From an uncultured Mediterraneibacter sp. (GTDB taxonomy: Bacteria > Bacillota > Clostridia > Lachnospirales > Lachnospiraceae), in assembly GCF_944377805.1 (NCBI RefSeq), contig NZ_CALWFZ010000007.1:1-64000 (forward strand): 64,000 nucleotides of DNA, read 5' to 3'. The translations under genes were made by a program, and so were the position numbers. Below are positions 8,518 through 18,098 of the stretch, one piece after another. Below the pieces are notes generated by a model that made no database searches, was not told where the DNA came from, and worked only from the letters and a program-made list of their open reading frames with translations. Numbering within the stretch: position 1 is the stretch's first letter; each line of letters starts with the position of its first letter.

Positions 8518-9963
8518 TTATATCATTTGTACACTCACAGTTCCCCTGCTCTGAACGGACAGTTTTCGCTCCTGCTCTTCCAGATAGATTCTGGAAGTAA
8601 ATACGGTTTCCCCGTGGTTCACATAGATTTCTACTATTGAACTATCAATTATGACCAGCATATGATCTACATTTTCCTCTGTTCGCCCAAGGCGGATCCG
8701 TCTGCCTCCTCCACAGGCTGCCGGATTTCCCTTCTCATCCAGGAATGAAACTTCGATTCGTTTTCCCTCTGAAAGAATGCTCATGGCATTTTCCCGACTT
8801 CCAATTCTAATTTCCTGTTTTTCGCCTCTGATTCCTGAAACCTGTATTCTCACCGTACGATTCCCCCAGTGATACTCCTCACTTTCCTTAGGTTGTTCCA
8901 CAGTCTCCCAATCCAGACAGTCCAGTTCCCGAATCGGCGTCCTCAGAATCTTTCCATTCTTCCATGACAATTCAGCAGGCAGGGTAAGGCAGTGCTGCCA
9001 TCCGTTTTTCACTGACAGATTACGGTGAACCGTCTCTGTATCCGGCACGCCTGCCCATCCAATCAAAATTCGTCTTCCATCTTCCGATTCAAATGTCTGA
9101 GGCGCATAGAAATCAAATCCTTTATCCCATTCTTGGAAGTCTTCCTCAGGTTTAAACTCCTCATCTGTCAGGGAAAAACCAGACTGGTAAATGTTTTGAA
9201 ATCGTTCTGACTCATTCGCCAGTCCCTGAGGGCAGAAAGAAAGGATTCTTTTTCCGTTAAGACAGAAAATATCCGGGCATTCCCACATGTAACCGAAATA
9301 TCTGGCAGGCAGAACTTTCTGATACAGTTTCCAGTTTTTCTTATCTTCCGAAGTATAGATAAGAATCCCCCCTTTATCCTGCCGCTTGCCTTCTCTGTCC
9401 CGGGCGCGCGCCCGGATCCCCAGTACCATGTAGTATCGTTCGCCCTCTTTCCATACCTTAGGGTCTCTTACATGCTCTGTAATATCTTCCGGATAGTCTT
9501 CCATACCTAAAATTTTTTCCTTACGGCACATGTGATAACCATCCGGGGATTCGACAAGAAGCTGGGTAGATATTCTTCCCTGATCAATATAGTCATAGTT
9601 TCCAGGCAACTTGACATTTCCCGTATAGAACAGATACATCCTGTCATCCTCGATTAATGCGGAACCTGAGTATACTCCACTTCTATCCTCTGGTATGTCT
9701 GTAGTAAGAACCGGTTCATGGTACTCCCACCGAAGTAAGTCCCGGCTGGTACAATGTCCCCAGTATCCGCCTCCCCCGTGTACATTCAACGGTGAATATT
9801 GGAAAAATGCATGAAATTCTCCTCTGAATTGACACAGTCCGTTAGGATCATTCAGCCATCCGACCGGGGGCATGATATGATATTTAGTCCGAAAAGGACA
9901 GCTCTCCACTGTCCTTTCCATACGCTCCAGTTCTTCCCTGGCCTTTTGAAATCCGTTTTCCAT
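8518..9963 (-). CDS. scrB: Sucrose-6-phosphate hydrolase, GH32
   Basis: Glycoside hydrolase family 32 enzyme of 481 residues, cytoplasmic (no signal). WLNDPNG near residue 36 holds the nucleophile Asp, RDPKVW the transition-state stabilising Asp, and ECPDIF the acid/base Glu; the C-terminal third is the beta-sandwich typical of the family. The start has AGGAG. It lies 10 nt after a sucrose-type PTS gene, so its substrate is most likely the sucrose-6-phosphate that this PTS delivers. Hydrolysis of other beta-fructosides cannot be excluded. Confidence 0.93.
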   Translation of the reverse strand: MENGFQKAREELERMERTVESCPFRTKYHIMPPVGWLNDPNGLCQFRGEFHAFFQYSPLNVHGGGGYWGHCTSRDLLRWEYHEPVLTTDIPEDRSGVYSGSALIEDDRMYLFYTGNVKLPGNYDYIDQGRISTQLLVESPDGYHMCRKEKILGMEDYPEDITEHVRDPKVWKEGERYYMVLGIRARARDREGKRQDKGGILIYTSEDKKNWKLYQKVLPARYFGYMWECPDIFCLNGKRILSFCPQGLANESERFQNIYQSGFSLTDEEFKPEEDFQEWDKGFDFYAPQTFESEDGRRILIGWAGVPDTETVHRNLSVKNGWQHCLTLPAELSWKNGKILRTPIRELDCLDWETVEQPKESEEYHWGNRTVRIQVSGIRGEKQEIRIGSRENAMSILSEGKRIEVSFLDEKGNPAACGGGRRIRLGRTEENVDHMLVIIDSSIVEIYVNHGETVFTSRIYLEEQERKLSVQSRGTVSVQMI

Positions 9964-9973
9964 AATGTCTCCT

Positions 9974-11899
9974 TTATTTTCTGATTAGCGCGATTTTTTC
10001 TCCTACAGAAACGGTTCGCTCCGGCTCTGGTTCAACCCTGCATCCTTCCTCCAGCTCGGCAAAGATCATGCAAACTGCCGTATCATATCCCTTCTCAGCG
10101 ATTTTTTTAAAGTCCGCTTCCATGATACAGTCTCCCTTTTTCACTTCCTGCCCTGCCGAGACATGTACATCAAAATATTTTCCATTCAGCTGCACAGTAT
10201 CAATTCCCACATGGATCAGAATTCCATTTCCGGACTTTGTACGCAGTGTAATCGCATGTTTTGTATCCGTAATCATTTCCACAACCGCATCCACAGGCGC
10301 ATAAATTTTATTCTCTTTTGGGAGGATCGCAACGCCATCTCCCAGAACCTTCCCGGCAAATGTCGGATCACTGACTTTTTCAATTCCAACCAGTTCACCA
10401 CTGACATAAGCACAAATTTGTTCTGGCATTATCACCTGATTTTCTTCTTTATATAATCGAGCACCTCTGACTGCCGCAGGCTCTTCTGTATTTCTCCTGT
10501 TGAACATCATCCCAAGAAAAAGTGCTGCAATAAATCCTGCTCCCAGGGCAGTTATATGCGCGATGATATAATTAATATATCCGTTTCCGGCCGGATCTGC
10601 TAAAGCAATCCCCGGAACCACCGTAGTTCCGAATCCCAGAGCTCCCAGATCCGTAAAGTATACAACAATACCTCCAATTGCGCCACCGATACATCCGCCG
10701 ATAAGCGGGTAGCGGTATCTCAGATTCACGCCAAATAAAGCCGGCTCTGTGATTCCAAACAGTACAGACACAAAGCTGGGGATACACAGCTCCCTCGCCC
10801 TTGCATCTTTCAGATTCCTTGCCAGATAGCCGAGAACTGCGCCTCCCTGGGCAATGATAGCCACTGACATAAGCGGATTTAAAAAGTTTCTTCCAGTGTC
10901 AACCAAAAGCTGTGATTCTATCGCGCCAAATACATGATGCAGCCCTGTAATAACGATCAACTGCTGGACTCCAGAAAATACGGCGTAGCCCACAGCCCCC
11001 AGATTCTGAGTCATCCACACAAGCACTGCTGTAATACCTGAAGCCAGCCCTCTGCCTACCGGACCAATAATCATGAAAAGCAAAAATGCACTTACCAGCG
11101 TGGTCAATAATGGAGATACCAACAGTCGGATCATTTCGGGAATTTTCTTTTCAAAAAAGATATCCAGCTTTGCCGTGATTACACCTATCAGTAAAGCTAC
11201 AATGATACCGCCCTGAAATCCCACTAACTCCACCGGCAGTCCGAAAATATGCAGTACCGTCACCTCGGCAGTTCCCTGCGCTGCCGCGTAGGCGTCTGTC
11301 AGACTGTTGGAAAGCATGATGCAGCCCATAACCAGTCCCATGATTGGCCGCCCGCCAAACCGTTTTACTGTACTGTATGCCACACACAGGGGAAGGAATC
11401 CAAAGATTGCTCCAGAGGCAATATTAATCAGTGTTGAAATTCCATATAGCGTATCGTTATTCTCGACGACGTCTAAATTCCCCAGAACACTGGATAATCC
11501 AGTGAGAAGTGCGGCTGCCAGGATTCCCGGCATTATCTCAATAAACACATCAGATAAAGCTTTTACTGCTCTCTGGAGAGGGTTCATCTTTCTGTTTGCC
11601 TTGGACTTAAGGTCACTCAGACTCATACTGTCCATATGTATTGATTCCGCCAATACCCGGCAGACATCATTGACCAGGCCGGCGCCAAAAATAATCTGCA
11701 GTTGGTCGCCTGCCACAAATACGCCTTTGACAAGATCCACATTTTCAATATTTGCGGTATCCGCGCGATCATTATCCTCTAGCACAAGTCTTAATCTTGT
11801 AGCACAGTGAGCCACTCCCAGGATATTATCCCTTCCTCCGACCAGCCGGACAATTTCCGTTGCTATTTTCTCATAGCGTACTCTTTTCTCAGCATCCAT
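9974..11899 (-). CDS. scrA: Sucrose-type PTS transporter, EIIBCA
   Basis: Phosphotransferase permease of 641 residues with domain order IIB-IIC-IIA. HCATRLRL near residue 37 carries the phospho-cysteine of IIB, about residues 105-470 form the hydrophobic IIC channel, and ILIHVGIDTVQL in the C-terminal IIA holds the active His. The order matches glucose/sucrose/beta-glucoside family members such as BglF and streptococcal ScrA. ATG 11899 follows GGGAGG and replaces a longer in-frame start lacking a ribosome site. Sucrose is inferred from scrB next door; trehalose or beta-glucoside specificity is less likely. Confidence 0.85.
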   Translation of the reverse strand: MDAEKRVRYEKIATEIVRLVGGRDNILGVAHCATRLRLVLEDNDRADTANIENVDLVKGVFVAGDQLQIIFGAGLVNDVCRVLAESIHMDSMSLSDLKSKANRKMNPLQRAVKALSDVFIEIMPGILAAALLTGLSSVLGNLDVVENNDTLYGISTLINIASGAIFGFLPLCVAYSTVKRFGGRPIMGLVMGCIMLSNSLTDAYAAAQGTAEVTVLHIFGLPVELVGFQGGIIVALLIGVITAKLDIFFEKKIPEMIRLLVSPLLTTLVSAFLLFMIIGPVGRGLASGITAVLVWMTQNLGAVGYAVFSGVQQLIVITGLHHVFGAIESQLLVDTGRNFLNPLMSVAIIAQGGAVLGYLARNLKDARARELCIPSFVSVLFGITEPALFGVNLRYRYPLIGGCIGGAIGGIVVYFTDLGALGFGTTVVPGIALADPAGNGYINYIIAHITALGAGFIAALFLGMMFNRRNTEEPAAVRGARLYKEENQVIMPEQICAYVSGELVGIEKVSDPTFAGKVLGDGVAILPKENKIYAPVDAVVEMITDTKHAITLRTKSGNGILIHVGIDTVQLNGKYFDVHVSAGQEVKKGDCIMEADFKKIAEKGYDTAVCMIFAELEEGCRVEPEPERTVSVGEKIALIRK

Positions 11900-11957
11900 G
11901 TCTAATACCTCCCATATCACTTCTGAAACACTTACAGCCTGATTTTTTCTTAATTCT

Positions 11958-11969
11958 ATACCGCGGTAT
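11958..11969. promoter_or_regulatory. Palindrome in the scrA/araC spacer, candidate operator
   Basis: ATACCGCGGTAT is a perfect 12-bp palindrome between divergent scrA and the first AraC-type regulator, about 58 bp upstream of scrA and 25 bp upstream of the regulator's -35. It could be an operator, but no second copy is seen in the window. Confidence 0.35.
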
Positions 11970-11993
11970 GGACAACTGCTGTTTTATTTGTGC

Positions 11994-12022
11994 TTGTAAT
12001 TCTTATTATAGTGAAATATAAT
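11994..12022 (+). promoter_or_regulatory. Promoter of the AraC-type regulator pair
   Basis: TTGTAA, 17-bp spacer, TATAAT, a near-consensus sigma-A promoter reading toward the two AraC-type genes. Confidence 0.65.
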
Positions 12023-12079
12023 CAAAGTAATATAGACAAATGTTGTTTAACTATAAATATTTGTTGGAGGAATAAGCAA

Positions 12080-12952
12080 GTGAAGGATTATATTTTTTCC
12101 AATGATTTTTCCCGAAATCTGGACGCTATGATCTACACCTGTGGCAACGAAACCTGCTCTCCATCTCACAGTTACGGGCCGGTTGTTCGAAGCGGGTGGC
12201 TAATCCACTATATTCTGGATGGAAAAGGGATCTACAAGACAGACGGGCATATATATCAGCTGTCCGCCGGAGACGCATTTCTCATCCGCCCCAATACCCT
12301 GATCTACTACGAGGCAGACCACTATCATCCGTGGACTTACACTTGGATTGGTTTTCAGGGGATTAAGATGGAAGAATATTTCCGTCGAACTTCTCTGCTG
12401 GATCGTCCATGCTTCCACTATGGAAAAGATGACCGGGTACGCCTCTGTCATGAAAAAATGTTTGAAGCTTACAGTCTGCCTGAGAACCGGGATTTGATGA
12501 TGAACAGTATTCTTTACGAATATCTTTATCTTCTGGCAAGCAAATTCCCCAGGAAGTCCATTCCTCCAAAAGAGAAAAAAATTTCCTATGTAGAGGAAGC
12601 CCTTCGTTATATTGAAAATAATTATTCTCAGCCGGTAAACATTCAGGTAATCGCCGATTACCTGAATATAGAACGCACATATCTGTACCGCTTATTCAAA
12701 GATATAACCGGCTCCTCGCCTCAGGAATATCTGTTGGATTACCGCATGAGACGGGCATGCACGCTGCTCAAGGAAACTGCCCTTCCCGTCGGCGATATTG
12801 CCCGTTCCGTTGGCTATGATGATGCAATGTACTTCTCTCGGCTGTTTAAGCAAAAGAAGCAGCGCACTCCCACAGAATACCGTAAAATTGCCCAAAACAA
12901 AGAGACTTTCCAAAAAGAAAAACAACTCAGAGCAGAGTTACATCCATGTTAG
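12080..12952 (+). CDS. AraC-family sugar-responsive regulator 1
   Basis: Regulator of 290 residues with an N-terminal cupin-like sensing domain (YILDGKGIYKTDGHIYQLSAGDAFLIRPN, start near residue 40) and a C-terminal pair of AraC helix-turn-helix motifs (about 190-285, ending in the MYFSRLFKQKKQRTPTEYRK signature). A GTG start at 12080 is chosen because GGAGG lies 9 nt upstream; earlier in-frame ATGs sit in the promoter. It is divergent from scrA and followed 13 nt later by a paralogue. Likely controls the sucrose/raffinose genes. Confidence 0.85.
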   Translation: MKDYIFSNDFSRNLDAMIYTCGNETCSPSHSYGPVVRSGWLIHYILDGKGIYKTDGHIYQLSAGDAFLIRPNTLIYYEADHYHPWTYTWIGFQGIKMEEYFRRTSLLDRPCFHYGKDDRVRLCHEKMFEAYSLPENRDLMMNSILYEYLYLLASKFPRKSIPPKEKKISYVEEALRYIENNYSQPVNIQVIADYLNIERTYLYRLFKDITGSSPQEYLLDYRMRRACTLLKETALPVGDIARSVGYDDAMYFSRLFKQKKQRTPTEYRKIAQNKETFQKEKQLRAELHPC

Positions 12953-12965
12953 GAGAAATACAGTT

Positions 12966-13826
12966 ATGCATAAAAAATCAAATCTAGAAAAGTCATATAT
13001 TCTTCCTCCAGGAGAACGACAGTTCTCCGATTTGTATCTGTGCTATTGCGGGTATGAGGAATGCCGCCCCGAATACAGCTTCGGGCCTGCAGTCCGCCCG
13101 AATTATATTATCCATTATATTCTCAAGGGAAAAGGTATCTACCGCGTCCGGGAAATCACCTATGAACTGAAAGCCGGTCAGGGATTTCTTATCACCCCCG
13201 GGGAACAGACCTTTTATAAGGCTGACAGTCAGGAGCCCTGGACTTATCTTTGGATTGGATTCGATGGCAGCCATGCTGTCCGGTATCTTTTCGATATCGG
13301 ATTGAGCGAAAACCGCCTCATATATCACAGTAATCGCGGAGAACAATTGTACAAGACCGTTATGGACATGATGGCTCATAATACTTGCAACACTTCAGAC
13401 CAGTACCGGATTGAAGGTCTTTTGTATACCTTCTTTAGTATCCTGTCCGAAGATCTGAATGTCCTGTCAGCTCCCGGTGCGGCAGACGGCAGTCTCTATG
13501 TAAAAAAAGCGGTAGAGTTTATTCAGACCAATTATTATACTCCTATTCGGATCACAGATATTGCCGATTTTGTATGCGTCAATCGAAGTTATCTATACAC
13601 ACTTTTCCGCAGGGAACTAAATTTGTCTCCTCAGGAATATTTAACGGGATATCGTCTCACCCAGGCAGCTGAACTACTGTTAATTACAGACCTTTCCGTG
13701 GAAAGCGTGGCCTTCTCCTGCGGCTACAAAGATTCCCTTGTCTTCTCAAAAGCATTCAAGGCACGGTACGGAGAGACACCTTCTCATTACAGAAAAAGAA
13801 AGATAAACAAAAACTCAAGTATCTGA
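12966..13826 (+). CDS. AraC-family sugar-responsive regulator 2
   Basis: Paralogue of the preceding gene, 286 residues, with the same layout: cupin-like YILKGKGIYRVREITYELKAG around residues 50-80 and a C-terminal double HTH with VFSKAFKARYGETPSHYRK. ATG 12966 follows AGGAGA; a longer frame into the previous gene is rejected. The pair resembles MsmR/RafR-type regulators of alpha-galactoside use, and the alpha-galactosidase gene follows on the same strand. Whether both regulate one system or split sucrose and raffinose cannot be told from sequence. Confidence 0.85.
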   Translation: MHKKSNLEKSYILPPGERQFSDLYLCYCGYEECRPEYSFGPAVRPNYIIHYILKGKGIYRVREITYELKAGQGFLITPGEQTFYKADSQEPWTYLWIGFDGSHAVRYLFDIGLSENRLIYHSNRGEQLYKTVMDMMAHNTCNTSDQYRIEGLLYTFFSILSEDLNVLSAPGAADGSLYVKKAVEFIQTNYYTPIRITDIADFVCVNRSYLYTLFRRELNLSPQEYLTGYRLTQAAELLLITDLSVESVAFSCGYKDSLVFSKAFKARYGETPSHYRKRKINKNSSI

Positions 13827-13941
13827 TACTTTAGATTTTATATATGTCTTTATAAAAGATAACATTTTCACTGTTAGTTCCAACAACAATATCTGTTCTT
13901 TTTTCACCTTCCGGGTATACTGATCCAGGAGGTGAATAATT

Positions 13942-16179
13942 ATGAGTATTATTTTTATAGAAGAAAGCAAAACTTTTCATCTTTATAATGATGAAATCAG
14001 CTATATCATGAACATTCTTCCAAACGGACATATTGGACAGCTGTATTTCGGAAAAAAGATCAGCCCGAAAAAGGATTACTCCTGGCTTTTGGAAATGGTC
14101 CCCCGTTCAATGGCGTCATATGTTTTTGAAAATGACAGGACATTATCTCTGGAGCATATAAAACAGGAATATGGCGTATACGGTTCTTCTGATTACCGTT
14201 TTCCCGCCGTGGAAATCCTTCAGGAGAATGGAAGCCGTATTTCTGATTTCCACTATTGCTCTCATCGGATCACTCCGGGCAAGCCGGAACTTATCGGACT
14301 TCCTGCCACTTATGTGGAAGAGGAAGAAGAAGCCGAGACGCTGACGCTGATTCTCAAGGATTCTGTCACAGGAATAGAACTAAATCTTTTTTATACTCTA
14401 TTTTCACGAAGAGGTATAATTGCCCGCAGCGCCCGATTCTCGAATGAAGGACCGCATCCTGTACATCTTCTGAAAGCTATGAGTCTCTGTATGGATCTGC
14501 CAGACAGCAATTATGACTGGATTCAGTTCTCCGGAGCATGGTCTCGCGAACGTCATCCAAAGATGCGCCATATCGAGCAAGGTATTCAGTCTATTGGCAG
14601 CATGCGGGGAAACTCTTCCCACGAGCATAATCCGTTCCTGATCTTGAAGCGTCCTTCTGCCGACGAATTCCAGGGAGAGGCTATAGGCTTCAGTCTGATT
14701 TACAGCGGGAATTTTCTTGCTCAGGCAGAAGTTGATACATATGATACCACCCGGGTTTTGATGGGAATTCATCCGGAATGGTTTGACTGGAAATTAGATC
14801 CCAATACATTCTTCCAGACTCCGGAAGCTGTCATGGTATATACTGACAGGGGGCTTAATGATTTAAGCCAGACCTTTCACCGTCTGTATCAAAAACGCCT
14901 GGCCCGTGGGTACTGGCGGGACAAAGCCCGCCCTATACTGATTAATAACTGGGAGGCTACCTATTTTGATTTTACAGAAAAGGAAATTCTGCGCCTGGCT
15001 GAAACTGCGGCCAAATCAGGAATTGAACTTTTCGTTCTGGATGACGGCTGGTTTGGAACTCGGGTCAGTGAACATTCCGGTCTGGGGGACTGGCGGCCCA
15101 ATGCTGACCGTCTTCCGTATGGAATTGCCAGTCTGGCAAAAAAGATTGAGCAGCTTGGGATGAAATTCGGACTCTGGTTTGAACCGGAAATGGTGAATAA
15201 AGATTCTGACCTGTACCGGACGCATCCAGACTGGCTTCTGTCTGTTCCCGGCAGAACTCAGTCTCATGGGCGGCATCAGTATGTTCTTGATTTTTCCCGT
15301 GGGGAAGTGGTGGATGCTATTTACCGAATGATGGCGGATATTTTGAAATGCGGACATATCTCTTATGTGAAATGGGATATGAATCGCAGTATAACCGAGT
15401 GCTATTCAGCCGCTCTTCCGGCAGATCGCCAAGGGGAGGTGTTCCATCGCTATATCCTGGGTGTATACCGCCTGTATGAGCAGCTGAATCAGACCTTTCC
15501 GGAGATTCTGTTCGAATCCTGTGCCAGCGGCGGCGGCAGATTTGATCCCGGCCTGCTATACTATGCGCCTCAAGGCTGGACCAGCGATGATACTGACGCT
15601 ATCGAACGTCTGAAGATCCAGTATGGAACTTCCTTCTGCTATCCTGTCAGCAGTATGGGAGCCCATGTATCCGCTTCTCCCAATCACCAGTTGGGTCGAA
15701 GCACGCCACTTGCGACCCGCGCTGACGTAGCCTGCTTCGGAACTTCCGGCTATGAGCTTGATCTGAACACTTTAAGCTCTGACGAACTTAATAGCGTCCA
15801 TAATCATGTGACATTTATGAAAACCTGGCGGGAGCTCTTACAGTTCGGAACCTTTTACAGACTGCAGAGTCCCTTTGAAGGAAACACCGCGGCATGGATG
15901 ACTGTCAGTGATGACCGAAGCCAGGCACTGGTTGGATGGTATCGCATCCTTAATACTGTAAATCCGCCCTATACACGCCTGAAGCTATACGGTCTGGATC
16001 CCGGCCGACTCTACCTGGTCAGTATCAAAGACCATTTTGGTCAGCGAGAACTGGGCAGATTCTTTGGGGACGAACTTATGAATGCAGGTATTCCAACCAG
16101 TGACGATAATAGCGGAGATGCTCCGAAAAAAGAAAGATCAGATTATGATTTTCAATCACGAATTTATATTCTGCAATGA
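13942..16179 (+). CDS. Alpha-galactosidase, GH36
   Basis: Cytoplasmic glycoside hydrolase of 745 residues without a signal peptide. VLDDGWFGTR marks the TIM-barrel start, YVKWDMNRS carries the nucleophile Asp, and WTSDDTDAIERLKIQYG the acid/base Asp; ESCASGGGRFDPG lies between them, as in GH36 enzymes. Length and order match AgaA/RafA proteins that cleave galactose from raffinose, melibiose and stachyose. AGGAGGTGAATAATT precedes the ATG. With scrA-scrB opposite, raffinose would yield galactose plus sucrose, which the other half of the locus consumes. Confidence 0.93.
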   Translation: MSIIFIEESKTFHLYNDEISYIMNILPNGHIGQLYFGKKISPKKDYSWLLEMVPRSMASYVFENDRTLSLEHIKQEYGVYGSSDYRFPAVEILQENGSRISDFHYCSHRITPGKPELIGLPATYVEEEEEAETLTLILKDSVTGIELNLFYTLFSRRGIIARSARFSNEGPHPVHLLKAMSLCMDLPDSNYDWIQFSGAWSRERHPKMRHIEQGIQSIGSMRGNSSHEHNPFLILKRPSADEFQGEAIGFSLIYSGNFLAQAEVDTYDTTRVLMGIHPEWFDWKLDPNTFFQTPEAVMVYTDRGLNDLSQTFHRLYQKRLARGYWRDKARPILINNWEATYFDFTEKEILRLAETAAKSGIELFVLDDGWFGTRVSEHSGLGDWRPNADRLPYGIASLAKKIEQLGMKFGLWFEPEMVNKDSDLYRTHPDWLLSVPGRTQSHGRHQYVLDFSRGEVVDAIYRMMADILKCGHISYVKWDMNRSITECYSAALPADRQGEVFHRYILGVYRLYEQLNQTFPEILFESCASGGGRFDPGLLYYAPQGWTSDDTDAIERLKIQYGTSFCYPVSSMGAHVSASPNHQLGRSTPLATRADVACFGTSGYELDLNTLSSDELNSVHNHVTFMKTWRELLQFGTFYRLQSPFEGNTAAWMTVSDDRSQALVGWYRILNTVNPPYTRLKLYGLDPGRLYLVSIKDHFGQRELGRFFGDELMNAGIPTSDDNSGDAPKKERSDYDFQSRIYILQ

Positions 16180-16206
16180 AATTATTTTTTCATCCTTTGC
16201 TGCAGT

Positions 16207-16320
16207 TTAATACCAGTCGTGTTTTTCACCTCTGTCTAAATACCGTTCAATATTCGCCTCACCGCGCCCGGCATCTTTCAGGTGCCGGAGCGGGAGCTGT
16301 TCTTCCGTCACCCCATTCAC
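16207..16320 (-). CDS. Possible 37-codon ORF or remnant after the truncated hydrolase
   Basis: GTG start at 16320 preceded by GAGGGGG at good spacing, in the same frame as and 12 nt after the hydrolase stop. The product is charged, ending in ANIERYLDRGEKHDWY. The frame has no stop between the two genes, so it may be a small coupled gene or the tail of a former longer protein. I do not recognise the family. Confidence 0.3.
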   Translation of the reverse strand: MNGVTEEQLPLRHLKDAGRGEANIERYLDRGEKHDWY

Positions 16321-16332
16321 CAGACGCCCCCT

Positions 16333-17199
16333 CTACTCCATTGCCTTGCAAAGAAATTCTTCCATCTTGTCAAAGGGAATTACATCCATCCTGTCATACA
16401 GATCTGTATGGACGGCATCCGGAATGATCATTAGCTCTTTGTTATCTTTATAAGGATTGTCTTTCACCATATCCGCATATGCGTCTCTGCTGAAGTAGCA
16501 GGAGTGTGCCTTCTCCCCGTGAATGATCAGGACTGCGCTGCGGATCTCATTTGTGTACTTAAGGATCGGCTGATTCATAAAGGACATGCACCCGGTCACA
16601 TTCCAACCGTCATTGGAGTTGAGGGAACGTACATGGTAACCTCTCTCTGTCTTATAGTAGTTATGGTAGTCTTTGACATAAAACGGCGCGTCTTCCGGCA
16701 CCGGATCTGCCACACCGCCGCCCAGGGCGTAGCTTCCGCTCTTATAGTCGTCAATTCGTTGCGCGTTCATGGCTTTCCTCTTCTCATAACGGGCGTCTGC
16801 TGAGTCCTCCATGTCGAAATATCCCTTTGCGTTCACGCGGGTCATGTCGTACATGGTGGAAGCCACTGTGGCTTTGATTCTGGTATCCAGCGCCGCTGTG
16901 TTGAGCGCCATTCCACCCCATCCGCAGATGCCGATGATTCCGATCTTCTCCGGATCTACATTGTCCTGCACGGAGAGGAAATCCACCGCCGCCTGAAAAT
17001 CCTCGGTATTGATATCAGGAGACGCCATATACCGGGGCGCCCCGCCGCTCTCTCCCGTAAATGACGGGTCAAAGGCAACTGTCAGAAATCCGCGCTCTGC
17101 CATAGCCTGTGCGTAGAGTCCTGCTGCCTGCTCTTTTACCGCGCCGAACGGTCCGCACACTGCAATCGCCGCAAGTTTTCCTTCTGCCGTATGAACCTT
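16333..17199 (-). pseudogene. 5'-truncated alpha/beta hydrolase (dienelactone hydrolase type)
   Basis: The frame retains most of an alpha/beta hydrolase: the GIIGICGWGG nucleophile elbow with Cys, the FDPSFTGESGG loop, and a C-terminal DAVHTDLYD with the catalytic His. Homologous sequence reaches back only to about KVHTAEGKLAAIAVCG, where an in-frame TAA (17200-17202) interrupts it about 34 nt from the aldo/keto reductase stop. The usual N-terminal 50-60 residues and a ribosome binding site are missing, so the gene has lost its 5' end by deletion. A GTG at 17160 could in principle start a 276-residue product, but without an upstream ribosome site this looks like a decaying gene. Confidence 0.7.
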
Positions 17200-17232
17200 T
17201 TAGTATTTACCTCACAACCAGATAAGAGCCGT

Positions 17233-18075
17233 TTACTCTTTCTCGTACACCGGCTGGTAAGCTGCAAATCCCGCAAGCGCCTCATCTGTGCGGTTGTAAT
17301 AGCGGACGCCTTTATTCAGCTTTGCGATCTCCGCCATCTCATCGTCCGTCAGTTTAAAGTCGAGAATATCAAGATTATCCCGGATATGATCTACATTCTT
17401 GCTGCCCGGAATGACTACAAATCCCATCTGGGTATGCCAGCGAAGGATAACCTGTGCGGCGGTTTTTCCGTACTTCTCGCCCAGCTTCACAAAGACAGGC
17501 TCCTCGATCAGTGACTTGTCGCCGTGCCCAAGAGGATACCATGCCATCAGTTTAATTCCATATTTATCCAGAGTCTTGCGAAGTTCGTCCTGAGTATAAT
17601 AAGGATGCGCCTCCACCTGGATAAACTGCGGAACGATTTCCCATTTTGTCTCCAGCTCCGCAAGATACTCTCCCTCAAAGTTGGAGATGCCGATTGCCTT
17701 TGCCTTACCGGCACGATATGCCTTTTCAAGCTGTCTGTAACCTGCAAGCCAGTTTCCGGCCGGCTGGTGAATGTACAGAAGATCCACATAATCTACGCCA
17801 AGACGCTCCAGAGTCTCATCCACCGCATTCTCATTCTCATATTCACTTGCCCAGAGTTTTGTTGAGAGAAAGACCTTTTCTCTTGGAATGCCGCTCTCCT
17901 TGATTCCGCGCCCGCACGCTCTCTCATTTACATAAGCATTTGCGGTATCAATGCACTCATATCCCATTTTGAGAGCCTCCCTGACGCTGTTTTGGGCATC
18001 GGCCGGTTCAATCATGAAAGTTCCAAGCCCGATAACCGGGCATTTGTTTCCATTATTCATTGTTACATATTCCAT
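17233..18075 (-). CDS. Aldo/keto reductase (2,5-diketogluconate reductase type)
   Basis: NADPH-dependent oxidoreductase of 280 residues. The catalytic tetrad is visible: Asp and Tyr in CIDTANAYVNE, Lys in STKLW and His in LLYIHQP; GISNF and IPGSKNVDHIRDN form the cofactor phosphate pocket. It is cytoplasmic. AAAGGAGG precedes the ATG. It is downstream of a TetR regulator on the same strand with a 23-nt gap, so both are probably one transcript. The physiological substrate is unknown. Confidence 0.9.
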   Translation of the reverse strand: MEYVTMNNGNKCPVIGLGTFMIEPADAQNSVREALKMGYECIDTANAYVNERACGRGIKESGIPREKVFLSTKLWASEYENENAVDETLERLGVDYVDLLYIHQPAGNWLAGYRQLEKAYRAGKAKAIGISNFEGEYLAELETKWEIVPQFIQVEAHPYYTQDELRKTLDKYGIKLMAWYPLGHGDKSLIEEPVFVKLGEKYGKTAAQVILRWHTQMGFVVIPGSKNVDHIRDNLDILDFKLTDDEMAEIAKLNKGVRYYNRTDEALAGFAAYQPVYEKE

Positions 18076-18098
18076 TTGAGTATCCTCCTTTAATTAAT

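Noticed and set aside
11924..11936. TGAAACACTTACA upstream of scrA as a CcpA (cre) site
   Set aside because: It is one base short of the 14-bp cre layout and lacks the central CG, so it is not a convincing match.
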